From Ruminococcus sp. (lineage in GTDB: Bacteria > Bacillota > Clostridia > Oscillospirales > Ruminococcaceae), in contig JAAVHI010000023.1 of assembly GCA_014799785.1 (NCBI GenBank), positions 1 through 64,000 on the forward strand: DNA of 64,000 bases. The letters are read 5' to 3'. Positions within the stretch are counted from its first letter, which is position 1. Each line of letters begins with the position of its first letter. Below the pieces are notes generated by a model. The model searched no databases. It was not told the DNA's origin and saw only the letters and a program-made list of their open reading frames with translations. Positions 9,045-16,874 of the stretch are shown here, in pieces. The position numbers were made by a program, and so were the translations under genes.

Positions 9045-9072
9045 AAAATCAAGAAACTCCTCGTTCTTATTT

Positions 9073-9720
9073 TTATTCCGCTAACGTGCGGACAGCCGCT
9101 TCCATATCCTGTGCCTTGAACAGGTATGAACCCGCCACAAGTATATCCGCTCCTGCTTTTTTCACAAGCTCCGCGGTACCGCCGTTTATCCCGCCGTCCA
9201 CCTCTATGGGAACGTCAAGTCCCCTGCCGTCAATAATTTTCTTTGCCTCGGTAATTTTTTCCGTCATATCCGATATGAAGCCCTGTCCTCCGAAGCCGGG
9301 CTCGACCGTCATTATTAGCAGCATATCTATCATGTCAATGTACTTTTCCGCCTCGGACACGGGAGTTTTCGGCTTTAGCGCCAGTCCCGCCTTTTTGCCG
9401 AGGGAATGTATCTTCCCGACCGTCTCAGCAATATCCGACCCGGACTCAAAGTGAAAGGTTATAATGTCCGCGCCCTTTTCGGCAAAGCTTTCCACGTACC
9501 TTATGGGGTCAGTTATCATCAGATGCACGTCCAGAACCGACCTTGCCGCCTTTGATACCGCTTTCAGCACAGGCAGACCGTAGCTTATGTTCGGAACGAA
9601 CACGCCGTCCATAACGTCGAAATGGATATAGCGGCAGCCTGCGTCCTCCGCTCTTTTTATTTCACTTCCCAGATTAAGGAAATCGGCGCTTAATATAGAA
9701 GCCGATACAGTTTTTTCCAC
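9073..9720 (-). CDS. rpe: Ribulose-phosphate 3-epimerase
   Basis: A 215-residue TIM-barrel epimerase of the pentose phosphate pathway that interconverts ribulose-5-P and xylulose-5-P. Motifs are ASILSADFLNLGSEI, the metal-site HFDVMDGVFVPN, DVHLMI, MTVEPGFGGQGF and EVDGGI. GTG 9720 is preferred: GGAGG sits eight bases before it, and the longer TTG start at 9735 would lie inside that site. It is the first gene of the rpe-rnfD-rnfE-rnfA run. Confidence 0.93.
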   Translation of the reverse strand: MEKTVSASILSADFLNLGSEIKRAEDAGCRYIHFDVMDGVFVPNISYGLPVLKAVSKAARSVLDVHLMITDPIRYVESFAEKGADIITFHFESGSDIAETVGKIHSLGKKAGLALKPKTPVSEAEKYIDMIDMLLIMTVEPGFGGQGFISDMTEKITEAKKIIDGRGLDVPIEVDGGINGGTAELVKKAGADILVAGSYLFKAQDMEAAVRTLAE

Positions 9721-9813
9721 AGGATAGTCCTCCAAAATGAGTGTGTGTGATCTGATTTAGTATGCAAAAACCACACCTCATTATATTATATTACATTTTC
9801 CAAAAAAAATCAA

Positions 9814-9843
9814 GGTCAAATGCCAAAAAATTGACATTTGACC
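9814..9843 (-). terminator. Rho-independent terminator between the DHHW gene and rpe
   Basis: GGTCAAATG (9814-9822) and CATTTGACC (9835-9843) are perfect 9-bp arms. Read on the minus strand the stem is followed by TTGATTTTTTTT. It probably ends the alaS-to-DHHW transcript or the structured leader just before it. Confidence 0.8.
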
Positions 9844-9985
9844 AAAATCTATAATATACGGGAACAGCGGGGTACGCTTTTACGCCGAAGCTCCCCTACG
9901 GGTATGCGTCCAAGGACAGGTCTGCATACCACTTCAGCCGCATAAACCGTTATTGCCCGTTAATTCAGTTTATGCGGCTTTTGTA
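9844..9985. other. Unclassified structured intergenic segment (possible ncRNA)
   Basis: Three stems lie in a row: GGGG/CCCC near 9870-9896, GGTATGC (9901-9907) with GCATACC (9924-9930), and GCCGCATAAAC (9937-9947) with GTTTATGCGGC (9968-9978). On the plus strand a TATAAT at 9850-9855 precedes the segment and TTTTG follows the last stem. On the minus strand the terminator at 9814-9843 follows. I could not match it to a named RNA family, so the strand is undecided. Confidence 0.45.
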
Positions 9986-9992
9986 AAATCGG

Positions 9993-11144
9993 TTAATCGT
10001 AGGCAAGCTTTCGCAGGTCCGTGTCACCCATAAAAGATGACGCATTATAGAGGAAAAGTACCTGATCGTACTCCTCAGGATCGAAAAGCTGCTTATAGGA
10101 CAGGGCAATATAGCGCATATCCACAAGTGTTATTTCCGAGTAATGCTCCGTCAGGAACGGCGCGTAGCAGTGGGCATAGGAGTCCTTGAAAATCAGCAGC
10201 TTCCCGCCCTCGTTTTCTGTTTTTATCGTAACTATCGGCGCGTTTGTGCCGAGAAACGCGGCGTATTTGTCCTTTACTCCAAGATATTCGCGGAAGTACA
10301 TACTGTCGTACAGCTGCGGCTCCTCGCCGTACTGTAAGGTTATTGACACCTGATGAGCAGCTTCTCCATCGGTTGGGTGCCATATGTCAAGGGTATCCTT
10401 TTCAATATTATCATACAACGCTTTAGAGTAAAACGTTCCCTGAAACTCGTCGGAGGCGTGTTCTATATCGTATCTGTCCTCGGGCAGCGGAGTGTAGCCC
10501 ATTTTCTTTCCGGCGGCGGCATAGGCAAGATACGCTCCGTAGGTTGTCCAGTGGTGGTCGGTTCGGTAGTAGATATACTGAAATCTGTTTGACTCCATAA
10601 CAGGATAAACGTCAAGAGTGGTAACTCCCTTTTCAAAGCTGCGGTAAACATAATTGATAACGTCCCGCTGGTTTGGATTGGGAGCGTTTTTCGGCAGCTC
10701 GTCCGAGTATATCTCCGCCGAGGTGGGAACTATCATAAAGAACACGGGAACGTCATTGTCGGAAGCAAATTTGTTCACCGCAGCCACGCTTTTATCAATA
10801 GACTCATAGTCCGGTTCGGATATCTGCTCCACAAGGCGGTCTTTCAGTATATAGATACCGTTGCGCTCCCGCTTTCCCAGAGACGTTTCAAGGATCGTTT
10901 TGGACTTTATCCAGCCCAGACGTCCCGCAAAGTGGTCGGAAACGTATGTCTCAAGGTCGTTCATGTATTTTCTGTTAAACACTGTTTTTGCGGATATAGA
11001 CGGCATTTGCTGCAATGACTTGTTTTCCGTTTCGGAACGCTCTTTCTTCGGCAGCAGAGCCGTTACCACAGGGAGCGTTATCAGTATTGCAAAAAACACC
11101 GCGCAGTTTACCAGACTGCTAACATTAACCTTTGGCTTTTTCAT
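9993..11144 (-). CDS. DHHW-family protein (AlgJ/AlgX-like partner of an O-acyltransferase)
   Basis: A 383-residue exported protein with one N-terminal membrane segment (about residues 11-32). The family motif DHHW appears in YYRTDHHWTTYGAYLAY, with an SGNH-hydrolase-like fold expected from FFMIVPTSAEIYSD and LLIFKDSYAHCYAPFL. DHHW proteins act outside the membrane, moving acetyl groups from an MBOAT partner to a surface polymer. The MBOAT gene lies 31 bp upstream. AAAGGA precedes the ATG. The acceptor polymer is unknown. Confidence 0.85.
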   Translation of the reverse strand: MKKPKVNVSSLVNCAVFFAILITLPVVTALLPKKERSETENKSLQQMPSISAKTVFNRKYMNDLETYVSDHFAGRLGWIKSKTILETSLGKRERNGIYILKDRLVEQISEPDYESIDKSVAAVNKFASDNDVPVFFMIVPTSAEIYSDELPKNAPNPNQRDVINYVYRSFEKGVTTLDVYPVMESNRFQYIYYRTDHHWTTYGAYLAYAAAGKKMGYTPLPEDRYDIEHASDEFQGTFYSKALYDNIEKDTLDIWHPTDGEAAHQVSITLQYGEEPQLYDSMYFREYLGVKDKYAAFLGTNAPIVTIKTENEGGKLLIFKDSYAHCYAPFLTEHYSEITLVDMRYIALSYKQLFDPEEYDQVLFLYNASSFMGDTDLRKLAYD

Positions 11145-11175
11145 TGTTTTATCCTTTCTGCTTCGTACTTTTCAC

Positions 11176-12675
11176 TCAGAATCTGAAGTACAAAAACGGA
11201 TTATAGGTCGCGTCAACCAGATAAGAAGTACACAAAAGCAGCACGACAGCCGTTACTGCGGGAGTGATATAGGCGTAAAGCTTTCTTTTTTTCTTTCGGA
11301 AAAAAGCTGTTAGCTTTCCGAACAGGTTCGTGGACGCAAAAATGCACAGCAGGAATATAACGATATTGGACGTCCAGTAGTACGCCGCTGTACCGTCCCC
11401 CAGACCGTTCGCGCCTAACATGGCTTTGATAAACCGTCCCGCGTCGGCAAGAGTGTCCGTATCGAAAAGCACCCAGCCGAACACAGCTATCAGGAACGTA
11501 TAGAGCATACTCACCGCGGCGGGAAGCTTTTTCAGCACGTTTCCCCAGCCGAGACGCTCGATAACGATAAGCACGCCGAAATAAAGTCCCCACAGGATAA
11601 AATTCCAGCTTGCGCCGTGCCACAGACCCGTAAGTCCCCACACTATCAGAAGATTGCGGATAGTTTTTTCCTTGCCCTTTCGGTTTCCGCCAAGAGGAAT
11701 ATAAACGTATTCCCTGAACCAAGTTCCGAGGGTTATATGCCATCTGCGCCAGAACTCGCTTACGCTTTTGGACAGATAGGGGTGATCAAAGTTTTTCGGG
11801 AAGTTGAAGCCAAGCATTTTGCCCAGTCCCACAGCCATATCGGAGTATCCCGAAAAGTCAAAGTATATCTGGAACGTAAACGCCAGTATGCCTATCCATG
11901 CCGTCGCCGCGCTTATTTCTCCGTAATCCATGGCTTTGATCTGCGTCCAGATAATGCCGATATTGTTTGCAAGAAGCACCTTTTTGGCAAGTCCCTTGAC
12001 AAATTTGCATATGCCCTCGCTTATTTTATTGATGTTTACCGTACGCTCGTCAAGCTCGGCGGCAACGTCCTCGTAGCGGACGATAGGTCCTGCAACGATC
12101 TGCGGAAAAAGCGTTACGTAGGACGAGAAGCTCACAAAGCTTTTCTGCACCTTGATGTTGCGCAGATACAGGTCGATAGTGTAGGACATTGACTGAAATG
12201 TATAAAATGAAATACCGATAGGCAGCGCCACGCGGCTTTCGCTCAGACCGAAGTTATAGACGTCGTTTATCGCCTTGTTCGCCAGTATTACGGGATTTGT
12301 GATATTCGCGCGGAAAATACCGTTTATTGTGTCGATAAGAAAATCGCTGTACTTAAACACCGCCAGCAGACCCACGTTCATGCAGACGGACACAATAAGG
12401 CAGGCTCTGCGCTTTGCGGGACTGTCGTCAAATTTCGCCATGAGCCGTCCCGCGGTGTAGTCTATCAGCGTGGAGAACAGCATTATCACCACATAGAACG
12501 GTTCTCCCCATGCGTAAAAGAAAAATCCCGACAAAAGTATGAGAAGATTTCTTGCGGGTATGACAAGCTTTCTGCCCCTCGGAAGAGGTACAACAGCGGT
12601 GTTGGGCAGAAAAATATATACTATTAAAATTATCGGCAGAAAATAATATAAAAACGTCAGACTTGAAAATACCAT
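11176..12675 (-). CDS. MBOAT-family O-acyltransferase (AlgI/DltB-like)
   Basis: A 499-residue polytopic membrane acyltransferase. Signatures are FFFYAWGEPFYVVIML, the FDFSGYSDMAVGLGKMLGF loop, SVSEFWRRWHITLGTWFREY and the catalytic His in TGLWHGASWNF. It probably moves an acyl group, usually acetyl, across the membrane for the DHHW protein encoded next. Its ATG lies two bases after the rnmV stop codon. Confidence 0.92.
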   Translation of the reverse strand: MVFSSLTFLYYFLPIILIVYIFLPNTAVVPLPRGRKLVIPARNLLILLSGFFFYAWGEPFYVVIMLFSTLIDYTAGRLMAKFDDSPAKRRACLIVSVCMNVGLLAVFKYSDFLIDTINGIFRANITNPVILANKAINDVYNFGLSESRVALPIGISFYTFQSMSYTIDLYLRNIKVQKSFVSFSSYVTLFPQIVAGPIVRYEDVAAELDERTVNINKISEGICKFVKGLAKKVLLANNIGIIWTQIKAMDYGEISAATAWIGILAFTFQIYFDFSGYSDMAVGLGKMLGFNFPKNFDHPYLSKSVSEFWRRWHITLGTWFREYVYIPLGGNRKGKEKTIRNLLIVWGLTGLWHGASWNFILWGLYFGVLIVIERLGWGNVLKKLPAAVSMLYTFLIAVFGWVLFDTDTLADAGRFIKAMLGANGLGDGTAAYYWTSNIVIFLLCIFASTNLFGKLTAFFRKKKRKLYAYITPAVTAVVLLLCTSYLVDATYNPFLYFRF

Positions 12676-12677
12676 TT

Positions 12678-13280
12678 TTAGGACTGTTCCTCCCCGCTGT
12701 TTAGTTTTTCCGCAAGCCGGAAAAACTCCTGCCTGCTCATCATCGTGTTAAGTATATCAACCATTCCCGAAGCGGTCAGAAGTTCTGGAAGCTTCAACTC
12801 CGCAAGAAGCCTTTTCCTCATTGCCGAGGAATTTTTCCCGCCGCTCAGACCGCATTCGTAAAGATCAAGCTTGGTTATCGGCTCGCGGACAGGCCGCCCC
12901 TCCTCGGCGGTTATCCCCGCCTTTCGGAAGGCTTCAAGGATAATTTCCTTTTCCATGCCCTCGACGCCAAGCTTTCCCTCCTTTGAGGGAACGGCTTTGC
13001 GCTTTTCCTTGCCGAAAATATCGGGGACGTAGACGTTCAGTATCTCGCCCTTTCCCACCGCACCTTTCAGAAACGAGCGTATCTTGAAGCCCGCCGCGTC
13101 AGAATCGGTGAGGATTATTATTCCCGTCGTCTCGGCGAAATATCGTATCAGCGCAAGGGTTTCCTTGTTTTTGAACACGGTAAAGCCGTTTGTGGGGATT
13201 ATCACGCCGTCTATTACCGAGCTGAGCTTTATCTTGTCGTACTTCCCCTCGACTATCACCGCTTGTTTTACGTGGAGCAT
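12678..13280 (-). CDS. rnmV: Ribonuclease M5
   Basis: A 200-residue TOPRIM nuclease that matures the 5S rRNA ends in Firmicutes. The TOPRIM motifs are visible: the acidic strand VIVEGKYDKIKL, and ILTDSDAAGFKIRSFL with the DxD pair. The remainder matches the family C-terminal domain (ITKLDLYECGLSGG). Length is normal for the family. It is co-transcribed with holA and, unusually, with the MBOAT/DHHW pair. Confidence 0.88.
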   Translation of the reverse strand: MLHVKQAVIVEGKYDKIKLSSVIDGVIIPTNGFTVFKNKETLALIRYFAETTGIIILTDSDAAGFKIRSFLKGAVGKGEILNVYVPDIFGKEKRKAVPSKEGKLGVEGMEKEIILEAFRKAGITAEEGRPVREPITKLDLYECGLSGGKNSSAMRKRLLAELKLPELLTASGMVDILNTMMSRQEFFRLAEKLNSGEEQS

Positions 13281-13301
13281 ATCTGCGCGCCTTTCATTGG
13301 T

Positions 13302-14351
13302 TTAGTTTCTGAATTTCAGCATTCTGACGATTGCTTCTTCAAGCAGTATCATCGGATCGGTTTTCATGGATTTCATGGCGATATCTGTCTCCGCAAGAAC
13401 TCTCACGCACATTCGCAAATGGGGCATGGAAAGCTTCTGAACGTCGCGGAAAGCGTTGTCCACACGAAAGCCCATATTTTTCGGGTATCCGAAATCCTCC
13501 TTCACATCCGCCGCAGTCTTTCGGCAGGAAATCGCCGCCCGCGCACGGTAGAGATCAAGCATATTTCCCGTTATGGAATACAAAATGATTATCGGTTCGG
13601 TTTTCTCCTGCGCAAGGTCGTTGAACAGCCGCATTGCGGTTTTCGCGTCCATGCGGGTTATAGCCCGCGCAAGGTCGAAAGATGTGGTCTCTATCTGCCT
13701 TGGGGACAGAGCTTTTACCATATCGGCGGTGATCTCGTTTCCCGCAGCGTAAGCAGTAAGCTTTTCAAGCTCATTTTCGATCATCAAGGTGTTGCAGGAA
13801 CACTGCTCCGCCAGAAATGCCGCCGCGTCGCGGGATATCCCGCAGCCCGCCTTGGAAACTTTCGCCATGATCTCCTTGGCAAGAACGGCAGGAGTTTTCA
13901 GCGCAAAATTACATACTCCGCCTGCTTTTCCCACCGCGTCCATAAGCTTTTTATTTTTTGCCGTAGGGAATTTCTTTCCGTCGGTAACGTCCACCGAGGT
14001 GTAGTAAAAAATCAGCACTGTGGTTTCTGGGAGATCGGACACCATATCAGATATCCGTTTCAGCATATCTGCGGGAACTCCCTCCGCGTTCAGATCGCAG
14101 ACGGTACAGCAAACATAGTCCGCGAAAACTGGAAGCGCCTCGCAGGCGTCCGAAAACTCGTCTATATCGAAATTTTTACCGTCAAAAGCATGGAGATTAT
14201 AGGTCTCGTCCTCTTTTTTCACCGCCGCCGAGACAATGGCTTTCGTATATTTTTCAACCGCGGCAATGTCCTTGCCGTAAAAATAATACGCCCTGCCGAA
14301 GCTTTTGTTCTTTATCGCAAGCTTCAGATCGCTTTCCGTTACAACAGCCAT
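13302..14351 (-). CDS. holA: DNA polymerase III subunit delta
   Basis: A 349-residue clamp-loader subunit. The N-terminal region has YYFYGKDIAAVEKYTKAI, and the middle has EIMAKVSKAGCGISRDAAAFLAEQC and the SFDLARAI segment typical of HolA. The protein opens the beta clamp for loading onto DNA. It starts 13 bases after the comEC stop codon, the common Firmicute order comEC-holA. Confidence 0.88.
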   Translation of the reverse strand: MAVVTESDLKLAIKNKSFGRAYYFYGKDIAAVEKYTKAIVSAAVKKEDETYNLHAFDGKNFDIDEFSDACEALPVFADYVCCTVCDLNAEGVPADMLKRISDMVSDLPETTVLIFYYTSVDVTDGKKFPTAKNKKLMDAVGKAGGVCNFALKTPAVLAKEIMAKVSKAGCGISRDAAAFLAEQCSCNTLMIENELEKLTAYAAGNEITADMVKALSPRQIETTSFDLARAITRMDAKTAMRLFNDLAQEKTEPIIILYSITGNMLDLYRARAAISCRKTAADVKEDFGYPKNMGFRVDNAFRDVQKLSMPHLRMCVRVLAETDIAMKSMKTDPMILLEEAIVRMLKFRN

Positions 14352-14364
14352 GCCGCGGCTCCTT

Positions 14365-16485
14365 TCACTTTATTTCTTCGGGACTTACCGTTCCGTCCAT
14401 GTCTATGACAAATTTTACGTTTTCGCCTATAAAGACGCGTTTTTCTTTTTTGACAAGGACTTCCGCGCCGTCGTCCATTGCGGCGACGATATCCGCGTCC
14501 GCGTCATTGTCCGAGCTTTTTCCGCTGTACCTTACCGCAGCGCTGTAGGACGTTTCAGCATTTATCTCCGAATTGGAATCATACATTACTATATCCGCGC
14601 CGGAAGCGTTTACAACTATTACGCCATCGTTCAAAAAGCTTATGGTGTATCTGTCTGACTCAATGCAGCTTCCGTCGCTGCCGTAACTGTCTATTTCCGC
14701 GGAGGAATAGCTGTCCGCCAAAGAAACTTTTTCCTCGGGGACAAGTATCATTTCCGTATCAAAAAGCTTCAAGCTGTTTAAGTAAACGGGCAGAGACGTA
14801 TTCGCGTCCGTATTCAGAATAACGGCTTCCAGTTTATAGATACCGCTTCTGTTAAGATATTTCACAACGGAACTCGCCGCTCCCCCGCCCTTTTTAAGAT
14901 CAATGATACAGGCGGAATTTTTGTCATGTACCACCGCCGTAACAGAGCTTCCGTCTTTAAGCAGAGCAACGGTTATTTTGCTGTCGGGTATGTATCTGTA
15001 CACTCCCGAAATAAGCATTGCAGCCACAAGAGATCCTGCGGAAAGAAATATCCCGCGCCTTTTCCTGCCGAAAAACAACAGAGACAGTGCAGCCGCAATT
15101 ACGGCAATTATATTGACGTTACGCACAAAGTCGCTTCCCAGCGGAATATAGGAAAACCTCATTCGTCCGATAAATTCTGAAATGACTATCACCGCGCGGC
15201 AGCAAAAGCCGCAGACCGTCAGCACGGGAACTGCCGCAAACGCCAGACCTCCTGTAAGCATTACTATGATTCCGCATACAAGAATGATCGTGCATATCGG
15301 GAGAAGTATCAGGTTTGACAGCGGAGACACCACCGATACCTCGTCGAAAAACAGCAGCGTAACCGGAAAAACCACTACCATAACGCAAGCCGAGGCAATA
15401 AATGATTTTGCTGTACTGCCGAGCCTGTGCTTCTTTTCGATCTCAGCTGTTATCGCAGGAGCAGCCACGCCTATGCCGAAAACACCGGCAACGGACAAAA
15501 GAAACGAAGCGTCCCTGACCGCAAACGGAGAAGCCGCTGTCAGCAATATTACCGCGATACCAAGAGAATTAAAGGTATCCGCCTGCCGTCTGAAAAGTCC
15601 TGCCCCGTAGACAAGAGCGATCATTATTGCCGCTCTGATAACCGAATTGGACATTCCTGCCAGCATTACAAAGCACAGCACCGGTACCATAAGCAGACCG
15701 AAACGAAAATATCTGTTTATCGGCAGACGGGATATCACAAACCAGAAAAACGAGCATACCACCGAAAGATGCACGCCCGAAACCGCCATAATGTGACCTA
15801 TTCCCGCGCGGTACATAAGGGTCTTTTCGCTGCTGTCGATTGCGGATTTATCGCCGAACAGCATTGCGGTCATCACCGCCGCGCAGTCGGACTCCATTCC
15901 ATCGTTAATGACTGTCAAAATATGCTCGCGGTAATTGTTTATGGCACGCCTGAAAGAAAAATCCGTGTGACTGTAGCTGAAATCGGACACCTTGTTCAGC
16001 CGCAGGTAGATACCCTTAGCCTTATAGTAGGATTTTGCAGGAAAGGTGTAGCTGTCCTCCAATACGGAAGCTTTTCCGACAACGCTTATCTCGTCGCCTA
16101 TATCGGCGTTGGAGCTGTCTGCAAAGAACGACAGCTCCGCCGAAACGTCGCCGTTTATAACGCCCTTTACGGTATAAAGCGTTATGTCGCCGCTGTACTC
16201 GCTGAAATCCAATATCTTTCCCGTGACCTTTACGTCGAAGCCGTCATACTTAACTATATCTTCGTACACCAAAAGTTCATAACCGCTGTAGAGAAACATT
16301 CCGACCGCCGCGCTGAACAGACATACCGCAGCTTTCAGAAATCTTTTCCTATAAACAGCAATGGCGGAAACCGCGGATAACACAAGTACCGCGGCAGCCG
16401 CCAGATTATGTCCGCGGCTGAGAAAGGACGCGGAAAACAGTCCTATCAGATAAAACGTGCCTATATAAGCCATTTTACGCTTCAC
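14365..16485 (-). CDS. comEC: ComEC/Rec2-family DNA uptake channel with a degenerate C-terminal domain
   Basis: A 706-residue competence-type protein. An N-terminal membrane and OB-like region (about residues 1-170) precedes the Competence domain with AMLFGDKSAIDSSEKTLMY and GIGHIMAVSGVHLSVV and many transmembrane helices. The last 200 residues occupy the metallo-beta-lactamase position, but the expected HxHxDH is replaced by ILNTDANTSLPVY. Nuclease activity is therefore doubtful. The start is GTG 16485 with AAGGA 11 bases upstream. Neighbours are hinT upstream and holA downstream. Confidence 0.85.
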   Translation of the reverse strand: MKRKMAYIGTFYLIGLFSASFLSRGHNLAAAAVLVLSAVSAIAVYRKRFLKAAVCLFSAAVGMFLYSGYELLVYEDIVKYDGFDVKVTGKILDFSEYSGDITLYTVKGVINGDVSAELSFFADSSNADIGDEISVVGKASVLEDSYTFPAKSYYKAKGIYLRLNKVSDFSYSHTDFSFRRAINNYREHILTVINDGMESDCAAVMTAMLFGDKSAIDSSEKTLMYRAGIGHIMAVSGVHLSVVCSFFWFVISRLPINRYFRFGLLMVPVLCFVMLAGMSNSVIRAAIMIALVYGAGLFRRQADTFNSLGIAVILLTAASPFAVRDASFLLSVAGVFGIGVAAPAITAEIEKKHRLGSTAKSFIASACVMVVVFPVTLLFFDEVSVVSPLSNLILLPICTIILVCGIIVMLTGGLAFAAVPVLTVCGFCCRAVIVISEFIGRMRFSYIPLGSDFVRNVNIIAVIAAALSLLFFGRKRRGIFLSAGSLVAAMLISGVYRYIPDSKITVALLKDGSSVTAVVHDKNSACIIDLKKGGGAASSVVKYLNRSGIYKLEAVILNTDANTSLPVYLNSLKLFDTEMILVPEEKVSLADSYSSAEIDSYGSDGSCIESDRYTISFLNDGVIVVNASGADIVMYDSNSEINAETSYSAAVRYSGKSSDNDADADIVAAMDDGAEVLVKKEKRVFIGENVKFVIDMDGTVSPEEIK

Positions 16486-16513
16486 TGACTGTCAGTCCTT
16501 TCTCAGACGTAAC

Positions 16514-16858
16514 CTATCCCATTGTAACGTCGAGCTTTCTTCCGCCCAAAATGTGGAAATGCAGGTGTTTAACGCTCTGACAGCCGTTTTCGCCGCAGTT
16601 CGTTACGATACGGAAGCCGTCCTCGGCTATGCCCTGTTCCTTGGCGATCTTTGCAGCCGCCTCGAATATCTTGGAGACAACCGAAGAATTTTCGGCGGTT
16701 ATCTCGTTCGCACCTGAAATATGGTTCTTCGGCACAACCAGAATATGCACGGGAGCAAGCGGGTTGATGTCCTTAAACGCGTAAACAAACTCGTCCTCAT
16801 AGACCTTTGTGCTGGGTATCTCCCCCGCGATTATTTTACAGAAAAGGCAGTCCTCCAT
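16514..16858 (-). CDS. hinT: HIT-family nucleotide hydrolase (HinT-like)
   Basis: A 114-residue purine nucleoside phosphoramidase-type protein. CLFCKIIAGEIPS is at the N-terminus and the histidine triad lies in VKHLHFHILGG. The second ATG (16858) is chosen because AAGGAGG is eight bases before it; the first ATG would be only two bases away. It lies 16 bp after alaS. Confidence 0.9.
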   Translation of the reverse strand: MEDCLFCKIIAGEIPSTKVYEDEFVYAFKDINPLAPVHILVVPKNHISGANEITAENSSVVSKIFEAAAKIAKEQGIAEDGFRIVTNCGENGCQSVKHLHFHILGGRKLDVTMG

Positions 16859-16874
16859 TGACATATCCTCCTTA

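Noticed and set aside
13263..14408. A 381-codon open frame antisense to holA
   Set aside because: It is the shadow of holA, with no recognisable domain.
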